In this document: positions 20,314-30,278 of the stretch, piece after piece
Position numbering within the stretch: position 1 is the stretch's first letter
Layout of the letters: the number at the start of each line of letters is the position of its first letter
Assembly: GCA_963813345.1 (NCBI GenBank)
Contig: CAWEYR010000033.1
Location: 124,001-188,000 of the forward strand
DNA: 64,000 bases
Direction of reading: 5' to 3'
DNA from: CAWDDA01 sp963813345
Lineage (GTDB): Bacteria; Acidobacteriota; Blastocatellia; RBC074
Notes under the pieces: model-generated
Seen by the model: the letters and a program-made list of their open reading frames with translations, nothing else
What the model was told of the DNA's origin: nothing
Database searches by the model: none
Position numbers and translations under genes: made by a program

Positions 20314-21324
20314 TCAGATGAAGAGCGAAAATATGCCGTAGGCAATCGCAGCCATGAGTCCGGCCATGGGTATGGTCATAACCCACGCCCATACGATGCG
20401 GCCGGCGACGCCCCACCTTACGGCGGAAAGACGCTTGGTCGATCCAACGCCCACAATGGCGCCCGTGATCGTGTGAGTCGTCGAGACCGGCACTCCGAGC
20501 ATCGAAGCAGTGATGACGGCAATCGCGCCACCCGTCTCGGCGCAAAAGCCCCCGACCGGCCTGAGCTTTGTCAGTCGAGTACCCATCGTCTTGACGATCC
20601 GCCATCCACCTGAGAGCGTACCGAGCGCGATCGCAGCGTGTGCGGAAAGCACAACCCACATTGGCACCTCTGCGGAAGCCGTGTAATAGCCGCCCAGAAT
20701 CAGGGCCGCCATTATGATTCCCATCGTCTTCTGAGCATCATTGAGCCCGTGAGAAAGGCTGAAGAGAGAGGCAGAAGTGATCTGCATTATCCTGAAGACC
20801 CGGTCTACTTTGGATGGTCTGACATTCTTGAAGATCCATCCGATGGATGTCATGAAGAACATGCCAATCAGCATTCCGAGCATCGGCGAGATGACGATGA
20901 AAGACAGCGTCCCCGGCCACCCACGCGGCCACTCGGCCCAAAGTAGCGAACCAAATCCCGCCTTGGCAATCGCAGCGCCGGCATAACCTCCGACAAGCGC
21001 GTGCGAGGAACTGGTTGGCAATCCGAAATACCAGGTAATGATGTTCCAGAGAATCGCGCCAATCAGGCCCGCCAGAACGACCCATTCATTCACCTGGGCA
21101 AGGTCGATCAGCCCCTTTCCTATTGTCGAGGCAACGTGGGTTCCGAAACCAAAAGCGGCTACAAAATTGAAAAATGCTGCAAGCGCTACTGCCTTACCAG
21201 GTGTGAGCACGCGCGTCGATACGACTGTCGCGATCGAATTGGCAGCGTCGTGAAAGCCGTTGGTGTAATCGAAGATGAGCGCAACGATGACAATCGCGGT
21301 GACAAGCACTAACGTCGATGACAT
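20314..21324 (-). CDS. pit: PiT-family inorganic phosphate transporter
   Basis: This 336-residue polytopic protein has both PiT signature repeats: DYTNGFHDAANSIATVVSTR near residue 19 and SHGLNDAQKTMGII near residue 190. It also has GLPTSSSHALVGG and GVPVSTTHTITGAIVG. It moves phosphate (often as metal-phosphate) with protons or sodium. It is the shorter form common next to DUF47/PhoU-like genes, and one lies 64 bases upstream on the same strand, so they form a transporter-regulator pair. Confidence 0.95.
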   Translation of the reverse strand: MSSTLVLVTAIVIVALIFDYTNGFHDAANSIATVVSTRVLTPGKAVALAAFFNFVAAFGFGTHVASTIGKGLIDLAQVNEWVVLAGLIGAILWNIITWYFGLPTSSSHALVGGYAGAAIAKAGFGSLLWAEWPRGWPGTLSFIVISPMLGMLIGMFFMTSIGWIFKNVRPSKVDRVFRIMQITSASLFSLSHGLNDAQKTMGIIMAALILGGYYTASAEVPMWVVLSAHAAIALGTLSGGWRIVKTMGTRLTKLRPVGGFCAETGGAIAVITASMLGVPVSTTHTITGAIVGVGSTKRLSAVRWGVAGRIVWAWVMTIPMAGLMAAIAYGIFSLFI

Positions 21325-21388
21325 GAAACCCTCAGGCTCTCTTTTGTCGAGGAATATGCTGGAAGTCTCAGATGTTGCTAACTACTCA

Positions 21389-22007
21389 TCAGGCATTCTT
21401 GAGAACTATGGTCTCCAGCGTGTTAGATGCGTCTTCGCACTTGTCGATCGTGTCCTCAAGCGCTTCGTAGAGATCTTTCCATTTGATAATCGTGACCGGA
21501 TCACGCTCTGTCTCGAAAAGGTGTGCGACTGCTTCGTGGTGAACCGAATCCCCTTCGTTCTCCAGACCATGTATCTCGACGCACTTCTGCAGAACTACGT
21601 CGGCATGTTTTGCCAGCGCGACGACTGCCTTGCTCGAGCTTGGAAACCATCCTCACAACGACGTCACTCAGCCGCTGCGCATGAGGACTGGACTTCTCAA
21701 CCCGAAAGAGAACAGTCCGCCGAGCGACGTACTCGATGTAATCCATGACGTCATCGAGTTGACTCGCAAGCTCGTGGATATCCTCGCGGTCAATAGGCGT
21801 GATAAACGTCTTGTTCAGGCGCACGACAATGTCGTGAGTAATCTCGTCGCAGGTATGTTCCAGCTGTTTGATTCGGTCAGCGTACTCTCCGTGTCGTTCA
21901 AAATCGTTGAAGAGTTTTTGCAGCAACAACGCACCCTCGGAGAGGTGCGCTGCCATGCTATTGAACATGTCAAAGTACTTCTCTTCCCTGGGAAGAAGCC
22001 TGAACAT
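21389..22007 (-). CDS. DUF47/PhoU-like phosphate transport accessory protein (one frameshift)
   Basis: The ATG at 22007 has GGAGAG eight bases upstream. The corrected product is about 205 residues, all helical: MFRLLPREEKYFDMF, CDEITHDIVVRLNKTFITPIDREDI with the conserved metal-binding E/D-x3-D pattern, and LDDVMDYIE. After the break it continues ALAKHADVVLQKCVEI, EGDSVHHEAV and WKDLYEALEDTIDKCED, ending LKNA. Near 21645 GG should be G. This family works with PiT transporters, here directly downstream. Confidence 0.9.
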
Positions 22008-22009
22008 AA

Positions 22010-22214
22010 CGAAACTCTCCTTGGTACGATTCAACTGACCGAGGTACCCGGCACCGAGCACGGAGTTGGCAGTATAGCTTGTCTACCGGCTGTCGACAAA
22101 CATGGGATCCATACTCGCGTTCAAGCAGTTCAGGCCAGATTTAAGGTTGACTTAATGAGGATTTAAGGAAGATTTGAAAGAGAGGAAGGCGGAGCAATGG
22201 TGTCTATCAAATCC
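22010..22214. other. Intergenic, no gene recognised
   Basis: The gap holds the ribosome binding site and presumed promoter of the DUF47 gene on the left. Otherwise there is a purine-rich stretch without clear structure. No repeat family member was seen. Confidence 0.4.
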
Positions 22215-22871
22215 TCAACGCCGCGACTTGGTTTCAGGCTCCTGGTCCAGAACCCGACGCATTTGACGCGCAACTGCCGCAGGAGTTGAGCTTTCGGCGA
22301 TAGCTGCCCCCACAATAACTCCGGCCAAAGCTTTTTCCCGAAGCTCTGTCAGCTCATCCACATCAATCCCGCCTGCCAGGTATACCGGCAATTCAATCTC
22401 GCCAAGCGCATGCAAGAGCTTCTTCAGGCCCTCCTCGCCGCCGCCGCGCTGTTTTCTGAATCCTCGCCGGTTGATGCAGATTGAATGGACGCCCAATTCC
22501 CTCAGATGCAAAGCTCGCTCCGGGATATTGGTCACGCCAAGACTGTCGGCCATGACTGAGCCTTCATATCTGCGCGCCGCGTGGACCACCCGCTCAATCA
22601 CCTCGTCCGATGCGCATCCGAGGACTGTCACAACATTAGCGCCTGCGGCAAATGCAAGCTCTGCGATCGGCTCTCCCGCGTCAATCACCTTAATGTCCGC
22701 AACAATTGCACGGCCACGATACTTGCGACGCAACTCTCTGACTGCGCGGATCCCTTCCCTGATGAGCAACGGTGTTCCGGCTTCGATCAGGTCAACATAG
22801 GCGGCCGCGTGTCCCACTACTTCAAGGGCATGCGCAAGGTCCGGCCGGTCGAGAGCAAGTTGAAGCTTCAT
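22215..22871 (-). CDS. 3-hexulose-6-phosphate synthase/orotidine-5'-phosphate decarboxylase-superfamily protein
   Basis: The ATG at 22871 (MKLQLALDRPD) is chosen over a GTG at 22892 because the alternative lies inside a hairpin. The 218-residue barrel keeps the superfamily layout: LQLALD, VDLIEAGTPLL, VADIKVIDAGE (the metal and substrate K-x2-D motif), AGANVVTVLG, and LAGGIDVDEL for phosphate. It resembles HPS and keto-gulonate-phosphate decarboxylase more than PyrF. The His-Gly-x-Asp loop after strand 6 is instead CINRRGFRKQRGGG, so HPS chemistry is not assured. No hexulose-phosphate isomerase partner is nearby. Confidence 0.75.
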   Translation of the reverse strand: MKLQLALDRPDLAHALEVVGHAAAYVDLIEAGTPLLIREGIRAVRELRRKYRGRAIVADIKVIDAGEPIAELAFAAGANVVTVLGCASDEVIERVVHAARRYEGSVMADSLGVTNIPERALHLRELGVHSICINRRGFRKQRGGGEEGLKKLLHALGEIELPVYLAGGIDVDELTELREKALAGVIVGAAIAESSTPAAVARQMRRVLDQEPETKSRR

Positions 22872-22882
22872 GAAGTCGAAAA

Positions 22883-22909
22883 GGATTTCCACAGATTCTG
22901 TGGAAATCC
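22883..22909 (-). promoter_or_regulatory. 12-bp perfect hairpin in the leader of the HPS-like gene
   Basis: The sequence ggatttccacag-att-ctgtggaaatcc is a perfect 12-bp inverted repeat with a three-base loop, ending 11 bases before the ATG at 22871. In the minus-strand transcript it would occupy the ribosome-binding region. It could control translation, or be an operator read as DNA. Confidence 0.45.
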
Positions 22910-22991
22910 TTGTGGAAAAGACACGTTAAATCCGTCTCAAACGGTGCAACACAGCCAGTTATAGCACTTTGCACATTTCAGAGACATCCTT

Positions 22992-23088
22992 TTTTGGAGT
23001 GCGGCGGCTTGGCGCCGCTTTTAGTCTTCGCCGAGCGGATTACTCGGCCGGACGACTAAAGCGACGCCGAGTGCGCCGCACTCCAAAT
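22992..23088. repeat. Family E REP-like palindrome (ttggagtgcggcgg...)
   Basis: The outer arms ttggagtgcggcg and cgccgcactccaa enclose inner GC-rich inverted segments around tcggccgga. It lies directly downstream of ftsK (stop at 23092), in the position of a terminator. Only one copy is in the window. Confidence 0.75.
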
Positions 23089-23091
23089 TTC

Positions 23092-26018
23092 TTAGCTTTC
23101 TACTTCCTGTTCTTCACGAATCTGGGATAGTCGCTCGAGGAATGGACCGCGATCGGCTGGAGCTATAAGGACCTGTCTTGGCTTGCTGCCATCCTCAGGA
23201 CCGACAAGCCCTTCCCGATGCATCATATCGATTATCGAGGCAGCACGCCCATAACCGATACGCAGGCGTCGTTGAAGAACCGAAGTCGAGGCTCGGCCCA
23301 TCTCGATGACGATCCGCAACGCCTCGTCGTACTTCTCATCCCGGCGCATCAGATCGGACTGCTCGTCACCCTCGAGCTCGCGTTCGCTGAGCTGAATGCG
23401 CTCGTCGTATTCGGGATCACCCTGCCCCCGAACGAAATCTGCTATCCGTTTTATCTCCTGTTCATCAACAAAGGCTCCATGAACCCTGATGAGACGCGAG
23501 CTACCCGGTGGCAGAAAGAGCATGTCGCCCTGGCCAAGCAGTCCTTCTGCGCCGTTGGTGTCGATGATCACACGCGAATCGACCTTTGACGAAACGCGGA
23601 ATGAGATGCGCGACGGGAAGTTTGCTTTGATCAGACCTGTGATGACGTCAGTCGATGGACGCTGGGTTGCAAGAACCAGATGGATCCCGACTGCACGCGC
23701 CATCTGAGCAAGCCGCGTGATGCTTTCTTCAACATCGCGAGCCGATACCATCATCAGGTCCGCGAGCTCGTCGATGATGATCACCAGAAATGGAAGTGGC
23801 TTGGGCAGCTCGGTGCTTTCTTCCGTGAGGCTGCGATCAACCATCGAGCTGACAATCTGGTTGTACTGGTCGATATTGCGAACGCCAAACGCTGCAAGAT
23901 GCCGGTAGCGGTTTTCCATCTCAGATACCGCCCACTTGAGCGCGTAGCTTGCGCGCTTCGGATCGGTCACTATCGGTGTCAGCAGGTGCGGAATGTCGGC
24001 ATAAAGCCCAAGTTCAAGACGCTTCGGATCGATGAGTATGAACTTCACTTCATCCGGAGTGGCCTTGTAAATCAGTGACAGCAGCACCGCATTCAGAGCG
24101 ACAGATTTTCCTGCTCCCGTTGCGCCGGCTATCAGCAGATGCGGCATCTTCGCAAGGTCAGCGACGTAGTTTGTCCCGTCGATAGTCTTACCCAGAGCCA
24201 GCGTCAGCTTTGAAGAGGAATCGCGAAACTTCTTCGACTCGATTACCTCGCGTAGCCGGATTACTTCGCGTTGGTGATTCGGGACTTCGATTCCTACTGT
24301 AGACTTGCCAGGAATGCGATCGATGCGAATCGATTCTGCTTTCAATCCAAGGCAAAGATCATCGACCAGACTTGTCACCCTGCCGTACTTCACTCCCGGA
24401 TCGAGTTTGAATTCAAATGTCGTCACGACCGGACCCGGGACTGATCTGCTTGACGACGCCAGCAACATTGAACTCACGGCATTTTTCCGCCAGCTGCTGG
24501 GCGCGATCCCTGAGCTCAGTATCGGCGAGCTCCGGCCGCGCGTCAGCCATCGAGAGCATTTCTGTAGTCGGAACCTTGAACTCGTTGCGTACGCGAACTG
24601 AAGTCTTGACACTTGCTCTCGAAACAGGTTTCGAGTCACTCTCGAAGTCCTGCGCTCGACGAACAGTAGCACTGGCAAGCATCTCATCAAGCGTCCGCAC
24701 CCTGGCGTTTCGAGGGTCCAGGGCCTGTTCGTGCTGCGAGACCCGACTGCCACGCAGATCATCAGCCGCGAGTGTGCTTCCGTAAGACTCGCCAGACTCA
24801 ACGTCGTCTGTTGCGGCTTCGCCTTCACCATTGGCTTCAGATTCCGTCGCTGGCCTTCCGCGCAATCTGCTTAGTCGAAACCTGGACGACACGCGATCGG
24901 CCAGTCCAGGGGCAGAAGTGGAAGTGACTTCTGCCGCTTCCTGAAGTTCGCTGCCGGGCACCTCGTTGCGTTTCTGTTCACTGTCGCCATTCTTCGGCAC
25001 CACAGGCACTTTGACTGCGGGTTTGAAGAGTGTCGCCTGGGCCGGCGCCTTCTCAGCGCTTGTATCAGCTTTATCGTCAGCAACCTGCTTATCTTTTGTT
25101 TTCGAACCAAACAGGCCAAGAGTTGTGAACGAAGGTCGTTTTCCAACCTTGGTCTCTTCGTCGATTTCTCGCACTTCTTCTCTAACCGCTATCATCGGCG
25201 CCTGACGCGACGCATGGAGGTTCGCTTCGGCCACTTTCGATGAAGCGGTTGACAGGCGAGCGCCTTCTTTACTCTCCTTCGCCCCGATAGCAGCGTCCCA
25301 CTCCTCTTCGACGTGTTCAGCGGCTTCAGTAAGACGCTCGTTCTCTCGCGCAGCCTGCTTCTTTTGTCTCCAGGCACGAAAACGCTCAGAAAGCACTCGC
25401 ATCACGCCCGCTTCCCTTTCCTTCGGAGTAAAGCGCATGACGAGGCCCAGAAGTGAAAACGGTGTGGCGAGTATCAACCCGCTGAGAAAGGCAACGGTTA
25501 GAACGATGGCCGTGCCACCGGTATTCAGAAATCGAGTGAAACCATAGTTCGGATCGCAGATCATTACATGACCAAGCCACCCGCCAGAGTGAAAGGCACC
25601 GGACTGCGGTGTACACGCTTCAGCCAGCGAAAGAAGGCCAGTCAGGGAAAGCCCCAGGAAGCCGAGCCCCAGTGATGCGCGCGCCCGAAAAGCTTGGCCG
25701 CGGATCGACGAGACGCCACCAGGCAAGAGCGAACAGACCCAACGGAATCAGTATGGCGGCATAGCCGAGCGCCTGAAACAAAGTGTCGGCAAGCAATGCT
25801 CCTACCGGTCCGATCCAGTTTTCAGCTTTGAGTTGAGGACCCGTCGCGTTCCACGAGGGGTCTCGGGAGCTGTAACTCAAGAGAGCCAGCAGAATGACGA
25901 CGCCGAATCCGAAGATAAGCAGCGCAACCAGCTCGTTCAGAAGTTTGCGGGAACCGCCTGGACTCGAGCTCCCTGCGGTTTTGCGCCGGACGACTTGATC
26001 TTTATAGTCTCTGGGCAT
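23092..26018 (-). CDS. ftsK: DNA translocase FtsK/SpoIIIE (two frameshifts)
   Basis: About 974 residues after correction. The N-terminus has four membrane helices, including LLNELVALLIFGFGVVILLALL. A long acidic, low-complexity linker follows. The C-terminal motor has FEFKLDPGVKYGRV, Walker A IAGATGAGKSVALNAVLLS, Walker B PFLVIIIDELADLMM and ATQRPSTDVITG. A gamma winged helix (YDEALRIVIEMGRASTSVLQ ... GYGRAASIIDMM) recognises polar sequences. It pumps DNA across the septum during chromosome dimer resolution. Near 25700 TTTT should be TTT, and near 24430 CCC should be CC (ISPGPVVTTFEF). The gene starts seven bases after prfB ends. Confidence 0.94.
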
Positions 26019-26024
26019 AAGCGA

Positions 26025-27148
26025 TCAGTCCGTTATCGCCAGAGCACGCTTCGAAAGCAGGTACTCGTTGATGAATGAATCGAGGTCGCCATCAAGCACA
26101 CCGTCAACATCACCTCTCTCGTGCTTGGTCCTTACGTCTTTGACCAGCCGGTAAGGATGAAGAACGTAGTTTCGTATCTGAGAACCAAATGAGATATCTC
26201 GCTTTGCTTCTGCAAGACGGTTGGTTTCGGCGCGTTTCTTTTCAAGCTCGAGCTCATAAAGCCGCGACTTGAGTACTCGCATGGCAACTTCACGGTTCTG
26301 ATGTTGAGACCGCTGGTTCTGGCACGTCACTACGATGCCTGTCGGAGCGTGAGTGATGCGAACCGCGGAATCAGTAGTATTGATATGTTGGCCGCCTGCG
26401 CCTGTTGACCTGTACGTGTCGACCCGAAGGTCTTTGTCCAGGACGTCGATTTCGATATCTTCGTCGATCTCGGGCGTCACGAAGAGTGAGGCAAAACTCG
26501 TCTCACGGCTTTGTCCTGAATTGAACGGCGATATGCGGACAAGGCGATGAACTCCGGCCTCACCCGACAACAGCCCGTACGCATAGTCACCTTCGACACG
26601 GAATGTAGCCGATTTGATCCCGGCTTCTTCGCCCGGTTGCAGGTCCAGCGTTTCAGTCCTGAAACCTTTGCGCTCTGCCCATCTGAGATACATTCGCAGC
26701 AGCATCTGGGCCCAGTCCTGAGCGTCGGTTCCTCCGGCGCCGGCATTGATCGCCACAATAGCGTTGCGGCCGTCGTTTTCGCCCCCGAGGAGCATCTGCG
26801 TTTCGCTCTCGTCAACCTGATGCTCGAGTCGCGCGATCGTGTCCTGCAACTCTTTCGCAGAGCCTTCGTCCTCTCCCGCAAATTCAAAGAGCACTTCGAT
26901 GTCTTCGAGCACTCGCGACTGCTCGAGCGCGGTTGTGATTACGCGCTCCACCCGAGACCGCAGCTGGAGAACTTTTTGAGCTTTCTCCTGATCGCTCCAA
27001 AAGTCGGGGGCAGCTGTCTGTTCGCCAAGTTTTTCGAGCTCTTCGCGCTTGGCATCAATGTCAAAGAAACCTCCGCAGTTCAGAAACTCTGTCGCTTCAG
27101 GTCGTCATAGCGCTCCCGGAGCTCCTGCGCGGCAGTCGCGTCAAGCAT
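26025..27148 (-). CDS. prfB: Peptide chain release factor 2 (programmed +1 frameshift plus one likely sequencing indel)
   Basis: The ATG at 27148 has AAGGAG upstream. After the programmed shift and removal of one base the product is about 373 residues, the normal size for RF2. The GGQ motif lies in STGAGGQHINTTDSAVRITH, and the stop-codon recognition domain and C-terminal helical part are complete. Frame arithmetic shows the start is one base out of register with the frameshift site. The probable extra C near 27095 (CGACAGAG) is therefore an error separate from the natural shift. The gene precedes ftsK. Confidence 0.93.
27060..27074 (-). promoter_or_regulatory. prfB programmed frameshift site
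   Basis: On the minus strand the order is GGAGG, TTT, CTT, TGA, C. An internal Shine-Dalgarno sits three bases before the slippery CTT, followed by an in-frame UGA with C after it. This is the classic autoregulatory RF2 signal: low RF2 lets ribosomes slip +1 and continue into GACATTGAT. Confidence 0.9.
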
Positions 27149-27239
27149 TTTCTTACTCCTTCAGGTTTTTCTTTCGTTTAGACGGGCTAAGTTTACCACA
27201 ATTTAGAGATAATTGAACAAGGAACTCTTCGTACGGAGT

Positions 27240-28833
27240 TCAACGCTTTAGGTTGACTCGCTGCTCATATTCACCAAACACAGATCGGAGCCGGTCGGCG
27301 ATCTCACCGACAGTTACAAATGCTTCCACTGCTGCAATTATGCGGGGAATTAGATTCGCACCGTCGCGCGCCGCAGTCTCAACTGCTGCCAATGCCTGAT
27401 TTGCCGCGTCAGCGTTGCGCTGGGTGCGAACCTGTTGAACGCGTTCGACTTGTGCGCGCTCAACTTGAGGATCGACCCGCAGCGTCGCAATCGGTGTATC
27501 TCCCGCAACCAGAAAACTGTTAACTCCCACTACCTTCTGCTCGCCTGACTCAACTTCGCGTTGATATTCGTAAGCCGCCCGCTCGATCTCGTGCTGGATA
27601 AACCCGGCTTCGATCGCACGAAGCGTGCCTCCCATGGCATCGATCCGGGCAATGTATTCATCGGCGAGTTTCTCAATCTCACTTGTCAGGTGCTCTATCG
27701 CATACGAGCCTCCAAGCGGATCGGCCGTCGCGGAAACCCCCGACTCGAAGGCGATCACCTGCTGTGTGCGTAACGCAATGCGCGCGGCTTCCGCAGTGGG
27801 AAGACTGAGTGCCTCGTCCATAGCATTAGTGTGCAGGCTTTGGGTCCCTCCGAGAACTGCAGCAAGCGCCTGAATCGTTGTCCGCACTATGTTTACTTCC
27901 GGCTGCTGCGCCGTAAGGGTCGAGCCTGCGGTCTGAGCGTGAAAACGAAGCATCAACGAGCGCGGATCACGGGCTCCGAATCGATCGCGCATTGTCCTTG
28001 CCCAGAGCCTGCGGGCGGCGCGAAACTTTGCCACCTCCTCCAGAAAGTCATTGTGCGCGTTAAAGAAGAATGCAAGCCTTGGCGCGAAACGTGTCAACTT
28101 CCAGACCGCAATCGATCGCTGCCTGAACGTATGCGATGCCATTGGCGATGGTGAATGCAACCTCCTGAGCCGCGGTCGATCCGGCTTCGCGAATGTGATA
28201 GCCGGAAATCGAAATCGTGTTCCAATTGGGCACTTCGGCTGCGCAGTACTCAAAAATATCGGTTACAAGACGCAGGCTCGGGCGTGGCGGAAAGATGTAT
28301 GTCCCGCGCGCGATGTACTCTTTGAGAATGTCATTCTGAATCGTGCCGTTCAGATCGCGCTCACGCACTCCCTGCCGGCGCGCGACAGCAATGTAGAGCG
28401 CGAGAAGTATCGCCGCCGTCGCGTTGATTGTCATCGAAGTCGAGACCTTATCAAGGCGAATCCCGTCGAAGAGGACCTCCATGTCTCGGAGCGAGTCGAT
28501 CGCAACGCCTACCTTGCCCACTTCGCCTTCTGCCAGCACATGATCGCTGTCATATCCAATCTGTGTAGGCAGATCGAACGCAACTGAAAGCCCGGTAGTG
28601 CCCTGGTCAAGAAGATATTTGTACCGGAGGTTTGACTCTTCGGCCGTGGCATACCCCGCGTACTGCCGCATCGTCCAGAGTCGGCCGCGGTACATCGTCT
28701 CGTAGACACCACGGGTATACGGAAACTGCCCTGGTGAGGCAAGATCGCGGCTGTAGTCGATCGGCGCATCTTCTGGAGCGAAGACGTTCCGCATTTCGAC
28801 GCCCGATGATGTAGTCAGATCCTTCGCCTTCAT
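27240..28833 (-). CDS. Methylmalonyl-CoA mutase-type acyl-CoA mutase large subunit (one frameshift)
   Basis: About 530 residues after correction, the length of the catalytic chain without the B12-binding domain. It matches MUT along its length: FPYTRGVYETMYRGRLWTMRQYAGYATAEESN, GLSVAFDLPTQIGYDSDH, KVSTSMTINATAA, SISGYHIREAGS, FFNAHNDFLEEVAKFRAAR, and NAMDEALSLPTAEAARIALRTQ. It needs a separate small cobalamin subunit, which is not in this window. Near 28082 TTT should be TT (TFAPRLAFFFNAH). It converts methylmalonyl-CoA to succinyl-CoA or acts on isobutyryl-type CoA esters; the substrate cannot be fixed here. Confidence 0.9.
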
Positions 28834-28966
28834 ACGATCGAACTCGCCATTCTAGCATGTCAGGTACCTGCATTTTTCCGGCGATTTTCAGCCGGAATCG
28901 TGCATTTGTACTAATCACTATCCCAGTTTCGACCAAACGACGGTGACAAATCAATGATAGTATCCG
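28834..28966. other. Intergenic, no gene recognised
   Basis: This short gap between the mutase start and the DUF4105 gene end holds tctgtgccgtc-free AT/GC mixed sequence, with an imperfect cggcgattttcagccgg palindrome near 28877-28895 that could terminate transcription from the DUF4105 side. Confidence 0.35.
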
Positions 28967-29980
28967 CTATTTCGGCATTGGCAGATCGCGACGAATCTGT
29001 TGCGAGAAATCGGGTGCGTCGCCAGCGGCATGCGCGCGATCATTGATATAACTGCGCCGTTTCAATTCTTCAAATGGAAGACTCGTGTCGAGGCCCCCGA
29101 GCTCATAGATGTAATCCGCGCGTGTAACCACTTAGCAGCACCTTCCAGTTGTAATGGAGCCTGTTTGGAAAGGCCCGCGCATGGAGGAAGATATTGGTCG
29201 TACAATTGCTCGTCAGCGTGTGATACCACTGCAGGTTCTGCAGCCAGGCGATTGATTGATTCCAGATAGTCCAGAAACATCTTGCGCACGTTCTCGGCCG
29301 GAACTCGCGTGCGGTAAAGATAGACCTGCTCCTGCGGATTCCTGAAATCGGTGCGCACGCGGATCACGTCCCTCTCGTCGGCAACCACGTAATAAAGCTC
29401 GAACTGTTTGAATATCCCCGTGATGGGCGAATACGACTCTCCCTTCTCCTTTCGCAGTTCTGCTGAGATTGCCAGATAGTCTTTGTCTGCGAAACCAAAA
29501 CTCACAAATACGTGGGCAATTGCACGGACCCATCCAGTAAACGGTGAGCAGATCTAACGAGTTGAGCTCCCTCAGATCGAATGTCTTATCGTAGTAGCGC
29601 ACCGTGTAATCAGTTTCCGTCCGATAGTCGAGATATCGAATATCACGAACCGTCACCAGGTCGCCGTCAATCGTCGAAGTCGAAATTCGGGCAACATCGG
29701 GCTCCCAGTCTCTCGAGTTCGAAGGCTTTAACGTGTTCCACCAGACGAGCAGGATGCCAAATACAACCAGAAACGCCACTATCGAGACCACGCTCCATAT
29801 CCGAAGCCGGACGACGAGAGCAATCAGAGCAATCAGCCCAATGATTCCGAATAAGACCGCGAATGTTCGATGTCCGGTGTAGTAGAGTGCCGCGGTGCCC
29901 CAGGCCGCTGCAATCAACAGAATCAACCCGCTTCCAACTGTTGCCAGAAATCGAAAGATCGATATCAGATCAATTCTCAT
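28967..29980 (-). CDS. DUF4105-type membrane protein (several frameshifts)
   Basis: The ATG at 29980 (MRIDLISIFRF) gives about 337 residues. Three N-terminal membrane helices (LATVGSGLILLIAAAWG, LFGIIGLIALIALVV, VSIVAFLVVFGILLV) are followed by the DUF4105 periplasmic domain: NSLDLLTVYWMGPSIAHVFVSF, YYVVADERDVIRVRTDFR, then WYHTLTSNCTTNIF with the conserved Asn-Cys-Thr-Thr, resembling a cysteine peptidase or amidase site. Frame changes occur near 29517, 29225 and 29120; the true C-terminus is read in the frame ending RRDLPMPK. Function unknown. Confidence 0.75.
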
Positions 29981-30011
29981 AAGCCTCCGGTCGTCTGCAA
30001 TCCCTGCTATA

Positions 30012-30278
30012 ATGCGCGCGCGCGTGGACGAACAACTCCAGAATCTTGTCAGAAAGCTCGGTGAGTCGATCAACGACTCGATCAACAACTCAGGAGAAGT
30101 CGATGCCGCGCTCGAGCGATTGCGCCAGGCCGGTCATGAGGTGCTTCTGGTGCTCGAAGCGACAATAGTCTTCAAGGAAAAGCTGCCTGAAGTGAATGGT
30201 GAACCGCTCGCGACTCTGACCTACGAAGACCGTCAGTTTCTTCGCAATCTGAATATCCGGTTCGAATCAGATAGCTAA
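30012..30278 (+). CDS. Small hypothetical protein
   Basis: An 88-residue open frame starting ATG at 30012 (a GTG at 30024 is equally possible). Content: VDEQLQNLVRKLGESINDSI ... ALERLRQAGHEVLLVLEATI, ending FLRNLNIRFES, so helices followed by a short strand-rich part. It has no motif that I recognise. It is divergent from the DUF4105 gene and its end overlaps the likely end of cstA on the other strand. The codon use looks like coding sequence, and no known family is claimed. Confidence 0.55.
   Translation: MRARVDEQLQNLVRKLGESINDSINNSGEVDAALERLRQAGHEVLLVLEATIVFKEKLPEVNGEPLATLTYEDRQFLRNLNIRFESDS

Noticed and set aside
20222..20659. 145-residue minus-strand frame inside pit
   Set aside because: It lies out of frame within the well conserved PiT coding sequence and has composition typical of a shadow frame.
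23092..26018. Three separate FtsK-related genes
   Set aside because: Joining the frames at TTTT (25700) and CCC (24430) gives one normal-length FtsK with domains in order.
27240..28833. A cobalamin-binding domain at the end of the mutase
   Set aside because: The chain ends after the barrel region, with no DxHxxG motif; the B12 subunit must be encoded elsewhere.
30003..30012. tataat as a -10 box for the small gene at 30012
   Set aside because: It touches the start codon and has no -35 at a proper distance, so a transcript would have no leader; chance is as likely.
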